Position numbers and translations under genes: made by a program. From the NCBI GenBank assembly GCA_937889015.1, contig CALARR010000415.1, forward strand, positions 1 through 15,121: a stretch of DNA of 15,121 nucleotides, read 5' to 3'. Position 1 is the stretch's first letter, and each line of letters opens with the position of its first letter. The DNA comes from an uncultured Planctomycetales bacterium (lineage in GTDB: Bacteria; Planctomycetota; Planctomycetia; Pirellulales; Thermoguttaceae). The notes under the pieces were generated by a model that had not been told where the DNA came from, did no database searches, and saw nothing but the letters and a program-made list of their open reading frames with translations. Of the stretch, positions 7,089 to 15,121 are shown in pieces.

Positions 7089-9737
7089 TCAGGGCGTCTC
7101 ACGGCCTGGGGCCGCGATATGGAAGGTTTTGATCGCAAAGGGGCTCGCCTGGATCGCTTGGCGAGGCGTTGCATCCACGGTCTCTTCGAGGACATTGACT
7201 TCGGTGAAGGCCGCGGTGCGGCCGAGGAAGTCGATGGCGCCGCTGGCCGGACGGCCTTCGATCTCATAAACGCGGAGCACAAGGCCGGCGCCCGCATCGG
7301 CCTTCTTCAACGTGCTGAGCACCAGGTTGTTGGCCGTAAACGAGCAGAACGAGAGGGTGGGGGGAAGCGATTTGGTCGAGACCGCGTCGATCACCTGGAC
7401 AGGCATGAGGGGGTTGATCCAGTTCAGGCCCGCGCGATAGGCCTTGGCGGCCTTCCAATCGCGCGGGTCGGAGGTGAGCGAGAAGCGGAAGAGGTACTTG
7501 CCGGGCGGCGGATACTGCATGGAGCCGACCTCCTCGCCGCGGACCACTTTGGCCGAGGTGAAACGCGTGCCGCGGACCATCTCGCCGGTGATCGCGCCGT
7601 CTTCCAGACGCACCAACTGGTGGTCGGCCGCGAGGGTCATGCCGCGCTCGGCCGTGCCGGCATGGATCCAGCCCTGAATGAACCGGCATCCGCGCCACGA
7701 TTCCGGCTTGATCTCGTCGCCCATGTGCGGTCCCGAATTGGGGAGGACGTTGTCGGAGACGTTGGCCCCGAAGGGGACTCCGTAATGGAAAACGGGGTTG
7801 GGCTCTACCAAGGGAAACACTTGGCGCACGCGAACGAAGCGCGGCCGATTCCAGTCGACCGTATTCTCGATGTCGAGACGCTTGATGTCGCGATAGAGCG
7901 TCAGGCGCTGGGTGACGAGGATGTCGGCGATGCGGAGGTCGATGCGCACCACGGCCCGAACTGGGTTATTTTCTTCAACGGCAATGCCTTCGACCACGCT
8001 GACGATGGTGCGTCCGCTGAGGGGTTCAATGCCGATGTAGTTGCCGCCGCGTTCCTCCAGGGCGTTGACTTCCATATCGCGGCACACGTCGCAGGCCAGG
8101 GCCTTGTCGAAGAGCGTCACCCGGCCGGTCGCACGATCGATCGTGAGGCGGTAGAAGGCGTTCTGGATGACGTCGTTGCCCAGAGGGCGCCGCGGTTGGC
8201 GTTGGTCATTGACCGCGTCGAGCGCGAGTTTGGCGGTTGGCTCGCCGGCCGGCGTGTCGGTCTCTGGGGGAACGAGGAAGTAGGTCTTGTAGCCCAAGGA
8301 GGGAACGCCCTTGGCCACGAACACGATGTCCATGGTTCGGGAGATGTTCGAGGAGGACTGTTCTTCGAAGAAGGGAACGTTCTTGCCGGTCTCGTCGACG
8401 AGCCGCGCGCCGTTGCGGAAGGGGCCCAGATTGGCGGGACTGTCCGGTCCGAACAGGGCGACGTGGGTCCGGACCACGTCGTCGCGCGTCCACCCCATGG
8501 GGTTGAAGACGACGATGGGGAAGCTGTCGGGCACGGGGATCTGCACGCGCTCGGCGATGTTGCGGAGCATGTCGCGGAGGATCTGGCCGCCCACGATCAG
8601 CGACTGCTGGATGTGCTCCAGCTTGCGCACATCGCCGCCAAAACCGCCCTGGCCGTCCTGGTTGTGGTCCATGGCTTCCAAGAGCCGTTTCCAAAGGGCC
8701 ACCAGTTCCTGCTGCGGATAGTCGGCATAGTCCAGGGCGTGGTTCAGGGCGGAGAACTTCTCGGCTGAGAGCAGCGTGTTCACGGCGGGAACCACCAGCG
8801 GCCAAAGGTGCGGCCAGGAGGGGATCAGATTGGGCCAGGAGGAGGGAATCTCGCCGGAGAGCGTGGGGATTTCGGGCGTTTGCTGGGCCAGGCGGAAGAA
8901 CTCGGTGGGCGTGGCGAGCTTGAGGCGTGCGGGGGCGGCGGCGTTGAACGCCTGGACCGCATCGGCGAGGTTTTCGGGCGGGGCCCAGAGGTCGCTGCCG
9001 AAGTGCATGAAGATCGGGGCGCGCGTCGTCGCACGGACGTCGGCCACGTCCTTATGGAACCGCTCGCGAGTCTTGTCGTTGGGCTGGCCGCGGTGAATCC
9101 CCAGCGCGGATCCCCAGCCGTAGTGCTTCAACGAGGCCCACACCAGGGCCCGAGAACCGTTGGGCGATTGCCAGTAGAAGAGCGATGTGTCCGAAGGTCC
9201 CATGCGCGCCATGAGCATGAAGGGGATCTTCGTCTGCTGCAGGAGTTGCGGGAACTGCAGCGTATAGCCGGGAATATCGCCCAGGTGGGCGACTTGCGGT
9301 TCGACGCCGAAGACCTCCTGGGCGTAGCGTTTGCCGATGACCAGGTTGCGTGCCCAGGCCTCGCCGTCGCAGAGTTCCTGGTAGATGGCGGCCCATTTGG
9401 GCGCGACTTCGATCCGGCCCTCGCGGACCAGTTGCTTGAGATCCTGCACTTCCTGGCTGCCGCGATGCGAGTCCAGGTAGTTGGCGATGAAGTCGTTGTC
9501 CTCCAGCAAGAAGCGGAACTGGGGCGATTGCTTCGCCTGGCGGATGGCCTTGGCGATCAGGTCGTTGCCGCGTGCGAGGCATTCCTCGCGCGTCCCGCCC
9601 CAGTACAGATCAAGGTGCGAGAAGGGCACAAGGTAGATTTCCTCGCTGGCCCCGGCCGGCGGCTCCGCGCGCGCAGCGGCACAGCTTGCCAGGCAGGAGG
9701 CCAGGAGGGCCATCGTGAAGTGTCGCATGCGGTTCAT
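7089..9737 (-). CDS. Exported GH38 alpha-mannosidase-like glycoside hydrolase
   Basis: This 882-residue protein resembles glycoside hydrolase family 38, zinc-dependent retaining alpha-mannosidases. The N-terminus (MNRMRHFTMALLASCLASCAAARA) is an export signal. LASC occurs twice and could be a lipobox, so a lipoprotein is possible; cleavage after ARA is the alternative. Putative zinc ligands are H41 and D43 in SHLDLYW. D154 in LGDIPGYT is the likely nucleophile and third ligand, and H358 in MDHNQDG may be the fourth. A helical middle part (about 330-400) and a long beta-sandwich region follow, as in GH38. The motifs differ noticeably from classical ones, so specificity is uncertain. The frame extends to a GTG at 9788 overlapping the previous stop. 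The ATG at 9737 is preferred because it starts the signal peptide and has GGAG 8 nt upstream. The gap to the upstream GH10 is 47 nt. Confidence 0.82.
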   Translation of the reverse strand: MNRMRHFTMALLASCLASCAAARAEPPAGASEEIYLVPFSHLDLYWGGTREECLARGNDLIAKAIRQAKQSPQFRFLLEDNDFIANYLDSHRGSQEVQDLKQLVREGRIEVAPKWAAIYQELCDGEAWARNLVIGKRYAQEVFGVEPQVAHLGDIPGYTLQFPQLLQQTKIPFMLMARMGPSDTSLFYWQSPNGSRALVWASLKHYGWGSALGIHRGQPNDKTRERFHKDVADVRATTRAPIFMHFGSDLWAPPENLADAVQAFNAAAPARLKLATPTEFFRLAQQTPEIPTLSGEIPSSWPNLIPSWPHLWPLVVPAVNTLLSAEKFSALNHALDYADYPQQELVALWKRLLEAMDHNQDGQGGFGGDVRKLEHIQQSLIVGGQILRDMLRNIAERVQIPVPDSFPIVVFNPMGWTRDDVVRTHVALFGPDSPANLGPFRNGARLVDETGKNVPFFEEQSSSNISRTMDIVFVAKGVPSLGYKTYFLVPPETDTPAGEPTAKLALDAVNDQRQPRRPLGNDVIQNAFYRLTIDRATGRVTLFDKALACDVCRDMEVNALEERGGNYIGIEPLSGRTIVSVVEGIAVEENNPVRAVVRIDLRIADILVTQRLTLYRDIKRLDIENTVDWNRPRFVRVRQVFPLVEPNPVFHYGVPFGANVSDNVLPNSGPHMGDEIKPESWRGCRFIQGWIHAGTAERGMTLAADHQLVRLEDGAITGEMVRGTRFTSAKVVRGEEVGSMQYPPPGKYLFRFSLTSDPRDWKAAKAYRAGLNWINPLMPVQVIDAVSTKSLPPTLSFCSFTANNLVLSTLKKADAGAGLVLRVYEIEGRPASGAIDFLGRTAAFTEVNVLEETVDATPRQAIQASPFAIKTFHIAAPGRETP

Positions 9738-9745
9738 GGGCGGGT

Positions 9746-9749
9746 CTCC
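9746..9749 (-). promoter_or_regulatory. Ribosome binding site that sets the GH38 start
   Basis: On the minus strand GGAG lies 8 nt before the ATG at 9737. Together with the export signal beginning at that ATG, it argues against the GTG at 9788, which would put 17 extra residues ahead of the hydrophobic segment. Confidence 0.6.
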
Positions 9750-9784
9750 AGCGAGCCACGGCGTACGGCGAGTGATCCCCTGGC

Positions 9785-11161
9785 TCACGGTTTCAACGAC
9801 AGTTGGTGGGTGGCCGGGCCGTCCTTGGACAGGCTGATCTCGAACTCCTTGGTCACACCGCCGGCGGTCACTTTGGCTACGTACTTGCCGCAGAAACCGC
9901 GGAACTTCAGCGCGCCCTGGGCGTCGGTTTGGACGGTGAGTTGCGTCTTCCAGTCGTGGTTGATGAGCTTGTCGAGCGCCCGATACGACTCCTTAGGATC
10001 GAAGCTCTCGTCGATCAGTCCGCCCAAGGCCACATTCTCGTGCTTCACCGCCGTGCCATCGCCCAGGTTCCACCAGGTAATGCCGGCCATGCGAGGCGCG
10101 GCGAACCAGACGCGGTAGAAGTTGGCGATCACCTCGGCCTGGGTCGTCTGGCCTTCTTCGACGACGTCCGGGATGGTGATCTCGGTAACCCACAAGGGGA
10201 GCTTGAACTGGGCGAAATGCTCGTAGACGTCCAGCAGGTTCGTGGGCGAGTAGAGCGGGTCGGTGACGAACTTATCGCGGATCTTGGGGCTGAAGCAATG
10301 GAACTGGAAGCCGATGCCGCGGACGTCGGCCCCCTGGGCGAGCAGATCCTGGACCTGTGGGTAATACCTGTTGACGGCCACGGGCTCGTGACTGACCTTG
10401 GTCACCTCGTTGATCATCAGCAGCGTCGAGGCCGGGAAGACGCGGTGGCCTTCTTTGAACGCCCAGCCTACGTAGGCGCGGTCGTCCGAATAGAGCGGGT
10501 ACTCCTTCGAGCAGACCAACGACTCGTTGACCATGTCCCAGATCGTGATGTCCTGCGCGTAGCGAGCGGCAATCTCGGCGAACCGCTTCTGATAGAGCCG
10601 CTTCAACTCTTCGGCGTCCTTGGGCAACCAAGGCGCGTTGTAGCGCGACGAATGCCAGAGCAGCGGATGGCCTTTCAGCGTGATTCCATGCTTCTTAGCC
10701 CATGGCAGAAAGCGGTCGGGCGGAGGCCGGCGCCAAATGTCCCGGCCGCCCTCGGCATAGCGCAGCTCGCCCTGCGTCGGTTCGGTGCCCTCCCAGTAGA
10801 AGGGCACGGTGGCGAAGTTGAAGAGCTTCACGAACGCCTCTTCGTACTTGCGGTTCTTCTCGGGCGTGTCGAGCTGGCCGAGGACGAAGGCGTTGCAGCC
10901 GAAGAGGAACTCGTGCGTCTTCTGCCGCAATTCGACCGTGGCGCCGGCGGCGGGCTGGCCGCTGGCCGTGCGAATCTCGACTATCGCGTCCTGCTTCCGG
11001 TTGCGCTCGATGCCGTCGTTGATCCGCTTGTTGACAACCGGATCGCTCCACAGCTTGCGATATTCCTCCGGCAAAGCGCCACGAGCCGGAATCGCCAGGG
11101 CGAAGAGGACGGCCCCCGCAACCAACGTGCGAAGGGATTGTCCGAGGAAGAACTGCGTCAT
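9785..11161 (-). CDS. Secreted GH10 endo-beta-1,4-xylanase-like enzyme (copy 2)
   Basis: This 458-residue GH10 enzyme is predicted to cleave internal beta-1,4 bonds in xylan or a related beta-glycan. A signal peptide covers about residues 1-29 (ending PARGA). A beta-rich segment (about 58-90, ending FLFGCN) precedes the barrel. The acid/base is E213 in WDMVNES and the nucleophile is E327 in WVTEIT. The glycone-subsite motif is canonical: KGHPLLWH (163-170). QFH (H288) and TWWNLGDG are conserved. A small C-terminal beta-domain (about 405-458) ends in LSLKP, close to LTFKP in the other copy. The start has AGGAG 8 nt upstream. It is a paralogue of the GH10 at 1339-2700, sharing the domain order and long motif blocks such as NRKYE and LFNFAT. 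It lies 34 nt after the FG-GAP gene and 47 nt before GH38. It is the better xylanase candidate of the two. Confidence 0.94.
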   Translation of the reverse strand: MTQFFLGQSLRTLVAGAVLFALAIPARGALPEEYRKLWSDPVVNKRINDGIERNRKQDAIVEIRTASGQPAAGATVELRQKTHEFLFGCNAFVLGQLDTPEKNRKYEEAFVKLFNFATVPFYWEGTEPTQGELRYAEGGRDIWRRPPPDRFLPWAKKHGITLKGHPLLWHSSRYNAPWLPKDAEELKRLYQKRFAEIAARYAQDITIWDMVNESLVCSKEYPLYSDDRAYVGWAFKEGHRVFPASTLLMINEVTKVSHEPVAVNRYYPQVQDLLAQGADVRGIGFQFHCFSPKIRDKFVTDPLYSPTNLLDVYEHFAQFKLPLWVTEITIPDVVEEGQTTQAEVIANFYRVWFAAPRMAGITWWNLGDGTAVKHENVALGGLIDESFDPKESYRALDKLINHDWKTQLTVQTDAQGALKFRGFCGKYVAKVTAGGVTKEFEISLSKDGPATHQLSLKP

Positions 11162-11195
11162 TGCCTGTACTCCTGGGTGAGAATGCTGTCGGTGT

Positions 11196-12602
11196 TCAAT
11201 ACAAGGTGGCGTTGGTGGGCATCACGAGGCGGGAAGGATCGAGGCCCTGCGGCCCTTTTTCATTCACATAGATCCATACGGCCGGGGCGCGGCCCGCGCC
11301 CACGACCACGTCGGGCCGCTGATCGTTGTTGACGTCGGCCAGGTGCAGCATGTAGCCTAGCGGCGTATCGCCCGGCTGGAGCGGATCCACCCCCTCGGGC
11401 ATCGGTGTATCGAAGCGGGCGACCATCTCTCCTCGGGCGTTCAACAACATTCGTCCCTGGGCGTAGGCAATCAGGTCCTCGCCGGTGCCGAACCAGTCGA
11501 CCAGCCGATGCTGCCGACTGCGATCGGTCGTGTACCGGCCCAGCAGGGCGCCTTGCTCGTCGAGGATCAACAGGGGTTGCTTGCCCCACGGCTGGTGAGC
11601 CACGTCGACAACCAACTGCCGGCCGGGCAGCTTGGGATCGAGCCGGCCGAAGAAGACGGACTCGAAGTGCACGCCCGTGTCGCACCAGATGATCTTGCCG
11701 TTTCCGTCGAGCATCGTGATCTGGTTGCCGCCGCAATGAGAGACCACGATCCGCTTGTCTTCCGGCTTGGGGCCGTCCTGGAAGAGGCGGATTGCGTCGG
11801 CGTGGCCGCGCAGGGGTTTGCCATCCAGGGAGGGAATCGTCCAGCGGAGGCTGCCATCGCTGTTGAGCATGGCGAAACCGGCCATAATCTCGTCGCGGCC
11901 GTCGCCATCCAGGTCGATCGGGAAGGGCTGATGCGAGGTGCGATAGCCGCCGGGCTTGGTCACGTTCCACAGCAGACGGCCCTTGGCGTCGTGGGCCCAG
12001 ATCTGCTCGTAACGCGTCTTGACGAGCATATCGGTCGGCCGCTTCGCTCCGGAGAGGTTGCAGAAGGTGATGCAATCGGAGGCCTTTTCCGGGATGGGGA
12101 ACTGCCACTTCTGGCTGCCGGTAGCGCCGTCAAAGACGATGACGCGTTGGTCGGCGGCGATGACCACTTCATTGCGCCCGTCGCCGTCGAGGTCGTGGAT
12201 CTGGCAGGCCACGTCGTGCCAAATCTTGTTGCGGGATTGCGGATCGCCCCATTTCCAGAGCAGGGATCCGTCGAGCCGATGGACGGCCACGGTCGAGGTG
12301 TAGTGGACGTCGCCGGGCCCGTCGGCCTTGGCGCTGACGACTTCGGCGATACCATCCCCTGTCAGGTCGCCCACGGTGAGCCACGGGCCGCCATAGCCGG
12401 GCTCAAGCTTGAGCGTGTAGTTGGGCCGGATGACGGGAACGCCTTGAGCGGGGAAGTTCTTTTCGTCGACGTCGAACCGCGCCGGTTGGACGTTGGCCAA
12501 ATCGCGCACCGGGACCTGTGCGTCGGCCGCATGGGCGACGACGCTGGCCGGAAGAAGCAACACCGATATCCAAAGGCCTGTTCGCAAGGATCCGATCGCC
12601 AT
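11196..12602 (-). CDS. Secreted FG-GAP/VCBS-type beta-propeller protein
   Basis: This 468-residue exported protein has a signal peptide of about 25 residues (ending VVAHA). It is built of repeated beta-propeller blades. Calcium-loop motifs of the FG-GAP/VCBS kind are clear at residues 79-87 (DLTGDGIAE), 137-145 (DLDGDGRNE) and 230-238 (DLDGDGRDE), with a degenerate one at 423-431 (DVNNDQRPD). Blade strands such as AVHRLDGSLLWKW and VIVFDGATGSQKWQF resemble PQQ-like repeats. No catalytic motif is obvious. The fold is also used by rhamnogalacturonan lyases of family PL11, so a lyase or a glycan-binding role is possible, but I cannot show either. It lies 15 nt after GH2 and 34 nt before GH10, inside the same operon. 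The start is supported by GGAG 9 nt upstream, immediately after the GH2 stop. Confidence 0.82.
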   Translation of the reverse strand: MAIGSLRTGLWISVLLLPASVVAHAADAQVPVRDLANVQPARFDVDEKNFPAQGVPVIRPNYTLKLEPGYGGPWLTVGDLTGDGIAEVVSAKADGPGDVHYTSTVAVHRLDGSLLWKWGDPQSRNKIWHDVACQIHDLDGDGRNEVVIAADQRVIVFDGATGSQKWQFPIPEKASDCITFCNLSGAKRPTDMLVKTRYEQIWAHDAKGRLLWNVTKPGGYRTSHQPFPIDLDGDGRDEIMAGFAMLNSDGSLRWTIPSLDGKPLRGHADAIRLFQDGPKPEDKRIVVSHCGGNQITMLDGNGKIIWCDTGVHFESVFFGRLDPKLPGRQLVVDVAHQPWGKQPLLILDEQGALLGRYTTDRSRQHRLVDWFGTGEDLIAYAQGRMLLNARGEMVARFDTPMPEGVDPLQPGDTPLGYMLHLADVNNDQRPDVVVGAGRAPAVWIYVNEKGPQGLDPSRLVMPTNATLY

Positions 12603-12617
12603 GGCAGGATGCTCCGG

Positions 12618-15121
12618 TTAGTCTTTGACCAGGGGAACCTCAACAGCCGCCGCATTCCAGGCCGAAACACTCAGCCGCGCCTTGGCGCGCGTGGCCGGAT
12701 CGCGCCACAGGACCTCGTAGGCCAGGTCCCGCGATTCGCCGGGGGCCAGCCAGAAGAAGTTGTCGTCGCCGTAGAAGGATCGTTTGGTACCGCGGATGTC
12801 CACCTGCACGTTGATCGCCGGTTGCGTGCCTGGATTGCTGATCCGCAACCGCAGGCGCGTGCGATCGGAGGCCAGGTCGCGGCTTTCGCAAAGCGAAGCA
12901 GTGAGCGTTGTGGAGACCGCGGCCACCTGGGGTTTGAGCCAGGGGCCCGTCTCCAGGTTCAGGCAGGGCTGGGGCGTCTCGCGGTACTTGGCGCGAAAAG
13001 CCTCGTCGCTCATGCGCGCCAGACAGCGCGGCCAGTACACGGAACGCGACACCAGCCGATCGCGCGCGCCGCGGAGTTCGGCCACGAGGAAGAAGAACTT
13101 CTCTTCGAACTGCTGGGGAATGGCGAAATCGCCCAGCTCGATCCGCTGAACGGAGGGGCCAGGCGCAAGTTGAACCGGCTGCGACCGCTGCCAGACCTGC
13201 GCCAGGCGCGGATCGAGAATCCGCACGGACAAATGCAGACGCTCGGTGGTGGGCAGGGCGTGGATGAGGCCGGCCTGCACGGGCAGCGACTCGCCGTGGG
13301 CCCAGAGCAGGTGCGGCAGGTGGAGCATCACGTGGGTGGGCTCGTAGGTCCGCTTGAGAAAGTAGTAGGGAGCGGTGGGGTGTCCCATGCCATCGACGAG
13401 CATAATGGCAATCACCGGCCAGGGACGCTTGAAGACCCAGGGCATCAGCCCGCTGGTGGTGGGCCAGTTGGCCTGGGTCACGTCGGAGACGATCTGGTAA
13501 AACTCGCCGGCCCCGATCTGGGTGCTTTCGGAGAGGGTTTCCAGCGTGGGGGCGTGGAGATCGTCGATCTGCGAGGCCCGGCCGAGCATCTGCGGCAGGC
13601 GGCTGGCCTGAAACTCCACGAAGTGGTGCATCAGGTCGGGGTGCTGCTTGGGGAACTCCGGTTGGAGCATGCCGCCGAGGGGCTGGGCGAATTCGGCCTC
13701 GTCGACCACCTCGCGCATGGTCTGCGCATCGGGGATGTTGTGGATGCCCGTCTCGGCGATGAACGGCACCCAACTGTAGGCGGTGGCATACCAGGTGGGA
13801 TCCATGTTGGGATAGACGTGGAGGCTGCCCTCGTCGGGGCTGGTTCGCCGCCAGACGCGCGTGGGGTCGAATCCGGCCACGGCGCGTTCCAAAATGCCGA
13901 TGGTGGCCGTGTTGCCGAAGGAGTAAGGATTGAACTCATTGCCGCCGCAGTAGAGCACCAGCGCGGGATGGTTGCGGAGGCGGAAGATGTTGTGCATGAC
14001 CTGGGCCTCCCACACATCCTGAGGCCAATCGGGCGTGTCCTGGTTGCCGATGGGGAAGTCCTGCCAGACCATGAGGCCGAGCTCGTTGCAGGCGGCGTAG
14101 AACTCCTCCGTCTCCAACAGGCCCCCACCCCAGATGCGAATGAACTGGACGCCCTGGTTCTTGGCCATTCCCAGCAGCCAGCGGTAACGCTCGGCGGGCA
14201 GGTCCAGGAGGATGTCGGCAGGCATCCAGTTCATGCCTTTGATGAACAGTGGCTGACCGTTGACGACGAACTGCCAATTGGCCCAGCGGTCGGGCATGAC
14301 CGGTCCGGCGGTGGGCACGGTATGCACGGTGCGGATGCCGTAGTCGAATTCCAGGCGATCGACGGGCGATCCGTCGCAGAGCAGCGTGAGCTTGACGCGA
14401 TAGAGGTGTGCGTCGCCCAGGCCGTTGGGCCACCAGAGCTTGGGCCGGGGCACGCTGAAGGAACGCCGGACCGCGTTGCGTCCCTGGATGGTGTCGAGGG
14501 CAAACGTCTGTTGGGCCGCGACCGCGCCGCCGGCCTTCTCCTCCAGGCGCACGGCCAGGTTGAGCTTCACGTCGCTGGGCTTTCTCTTCCAGCTCAGGCG
14601 ATACGGCTCGAGCGGCTGGATGGCCGTGTTCTTCAGCGGATGCAGTTCCTGCTGGAGGGACTGGGAGCCGTCGAACACGTCCAGCGAGAGGGCAAGCGTG
14701 GCCTGGCGCGCGTCGGCATTCTGGGTGACGAGGAAGGGGCGTTCGATGTGCCGGCTGGGGACGATTTCGATGCGTGCCCCGCGCCACATGCCCAGGGGAA
14801 AGAACATCTGGGCGCCGACGCCGCCGGCCAGGACCCAGGGCTTGATGATGGGGCCCAGTTGCCGAGATCTGAATTCCTTCTTGTTGCCGAAATTAGCGGC
14901 CTTGACTTCGACCAGGATCTCGTTCGCCTGCCCGGCGCGGACCAAGGCGCCGACTTCGACCACCGGCCCGCCGAACATGCCTTCGTGGCGGCCCAAGAGT
15001 TTGCCGTTGAACCACACACGCGCGAAATAATCGATCCCGTCGAAGCAGAGAAACACGGATTGGCCTGGGGCCACGGCGGGCAACTCGACCGACTTGCGGT
15101 AGTACCAGACCTTCTCGTCGA
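12618..15121 (-). CDS. GH2 beta-mannosidase-like glycoside hydrolase (N-terminus outside window)
   Basis: The visible part is 833 residues and runs off the right edge without a start; the frame reads DEKVWYYRKSVELP at the edge. A TTG at 15081-15083 opens one possible reading but is an internal Leu codon, so it is not the start. Comparison with usual GH2 length suggests that roughly the first 60-100 residues and any signal peptide are missing. Domain order is a jelly-roll sugar-binding domain with FDGIDYFARVWFNGKLLG, an immunoglobulin-like domain, a TIM barrel with FIRIWGGGLLETEEFY and GLMVWQDF, then C-terminal beta-domains. The acid/base is Glu at 13935-13937 (GGNEF) and the nucleophile is Glu at 13752-13754 (IAETG). 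The family is known for beta-mannosidases and exo-beta-glucosaminidases, and the WGGG and VWQDF blocks favour this branch. Only 61 residues separate the two glutamates, shorter than I expect for beta-mannosidases, so specificity is open. It is the most upstream gene visible, 15 nt before the FG-GAP gene. Confidence 0.9.
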   Translation of the reverse strand, partial: DEKVWYYRKSVELPAVAPGQSVFLCFDGIDYFARVWFNGKLLGRHEGMFGGPVVEVGALVRAGQANEILVEVKAANFGNKKEFRSRQLGPIIKPWVLAGGVGAQMFFPLGMWRGARIEIVPSRHIERPFLVTQNADARQATLALSLDVFDGSQSLQQELHPLKNTAIQPLEPYRLSWKRKPSDVKLNLAVRLEEKAGGAVAAQQTFALDTIQGRNAVRRSFSVPRPKLWWPNGLGDAHLYRVKLTLLCDGSPVDRLEFDYGIRTVHTVPTAGPVMPDRWANWQFVVNGQPLFIKGMNWMPADILLDLPAERYRWLLGMAKNQGVQFIRIWGGGLLETEEFYAACNELGLMVWQDFPIGNQDTPDWPQDVWEAQVMHNIFRLRNHPALVLYCGGNEFNPYSFGNTATIGILERAVAGFDPTRVWRRTSPDEGSLHVYPNMDPTWYATAYSWVPFIAETGIHNIPDAQTMREVVDEAEFAQPLGGMLQPEFPKQHPDLMHHFVEFQASRLPQMLGRASQIDDLHAPTLETLSESTQIGAGEFYQIVSDVTQANWPTTSGLMPWVFKRPWPVIAIMLVDGMGHPTAPYYFLKRTYEPTHVMLHLPHLLWAHGESLPVQAGLIHALPTTERLHLSVRILDPRLAQVWQRSQPVQLAPGPSVQRIELGDFAIPQQFEEKFFFLVAELRGARDRLVSRSVYWPRCLARMSDEAFRAKYRETPQPCLNLETGPWLKPQVAAVSTTLTASLCESRDLASDRTRLRLRISNPGTQPAINVQVDIRGTKRSFYGDDNFFWLAPGESRDLAYEVLWRDPATRAKARLSVSAWNAAAVEVPLVKD

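Noticed and set aside
9738..9788. GTG start for the GH38 gene overlapping the GH10 stop
   Set aside because: It would add 17 residues before the export signal. The ATG at 9737 has GGAG at good spacing and starts the signal directly.
1258..11332. Other long plus-strand frames, for example at 1258-2649, 7017-8768, 8808-10118 and 9803-11332
   Set aside because: Each lies opposite a well-supported minus-strand enzyme gene and shows no recognisable domain or signal sequence.
15081..15083. TTG as the start of the GH2 gene
   Set aside because: The frame is open to the window edge and encodes conserved GH2 sequence (WYYRKSVELP) upstream, so this codon is an internal leucine.

Overview
The window is a dense carbohydrate-enzyme gene cluster. 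All eight credible genes lie on the minus strand, so transcription runs from high to low coordinates. In that order they are: a GH2 beta-mannosidase-like enzyme cut by the right window edge; an FG-GAP beta-propeller protein; a GH10 xylanase-like enzyme; a GH38 alpha-mannosidase-like enzyme; a large clan GH-A-type hydrolase carrying an apparent inserted carbohydrate-binding domain; a GH13 alpha-amylase-family enzyme; a second, divergent GH10 enzyme; and an enolase-superfamily acid-sugar dehydratase of the glucarate dehydratase type. Every gene whose N-terminus is inside the window, except the dehydratase, begins with a secretion signal. The picture is secreted or periplasmic glycan breakdown followed by one cytosolic acid-sugar step.

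The DNA is GC-rich, which also produces long but meaningless antisense ORFs. The mix of GH families, the GH10 sequence style (an extra N-terminal beta-domain, a catalytic domain and a short C-terminal beta-domain), the lack of SusC/SusD genes in the visible part, and the intergenic palindromes together suggest a Planctomycetes/PVC-type bacterium, perhaps Pirellulales. This is inference from gene style; no rRNA or other taxonomic marker is present.

Spacing suggests one operon divided into three blocks. Block 1 is GH2, FG-GAP, GH10, GH38, with gaps of 15, 34 and 47 nt. Block 2 is the GH-A hydrolase and GH13, with a 14-nt gap. Block 3 is GH10 and the dehydratase, with a 13-nt gap. The two larger gaps (127 and 80 nt) each contain a strong palindrome, and the stretch after the last gene holds a near-identical copy of one of them. 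No hairpin is followed by a T-tract, so these look more like REP-type repeats or mRNA-processing/stability structures than intrinsic terminators.

The enzymes would suit a mixed hemicellulose or glycan carrying beta-1,4-xylosyl/glucosyl, alpha- and beta-mannosyl and alpha-glucosyl linkages, with an acid sugar feeding the dehydratase. No transporter, regulator, sulfatase, tRNA, rRNA, CRISPR array or insertion sequence is visible. No gene-free stretch exceeds 300 bases.
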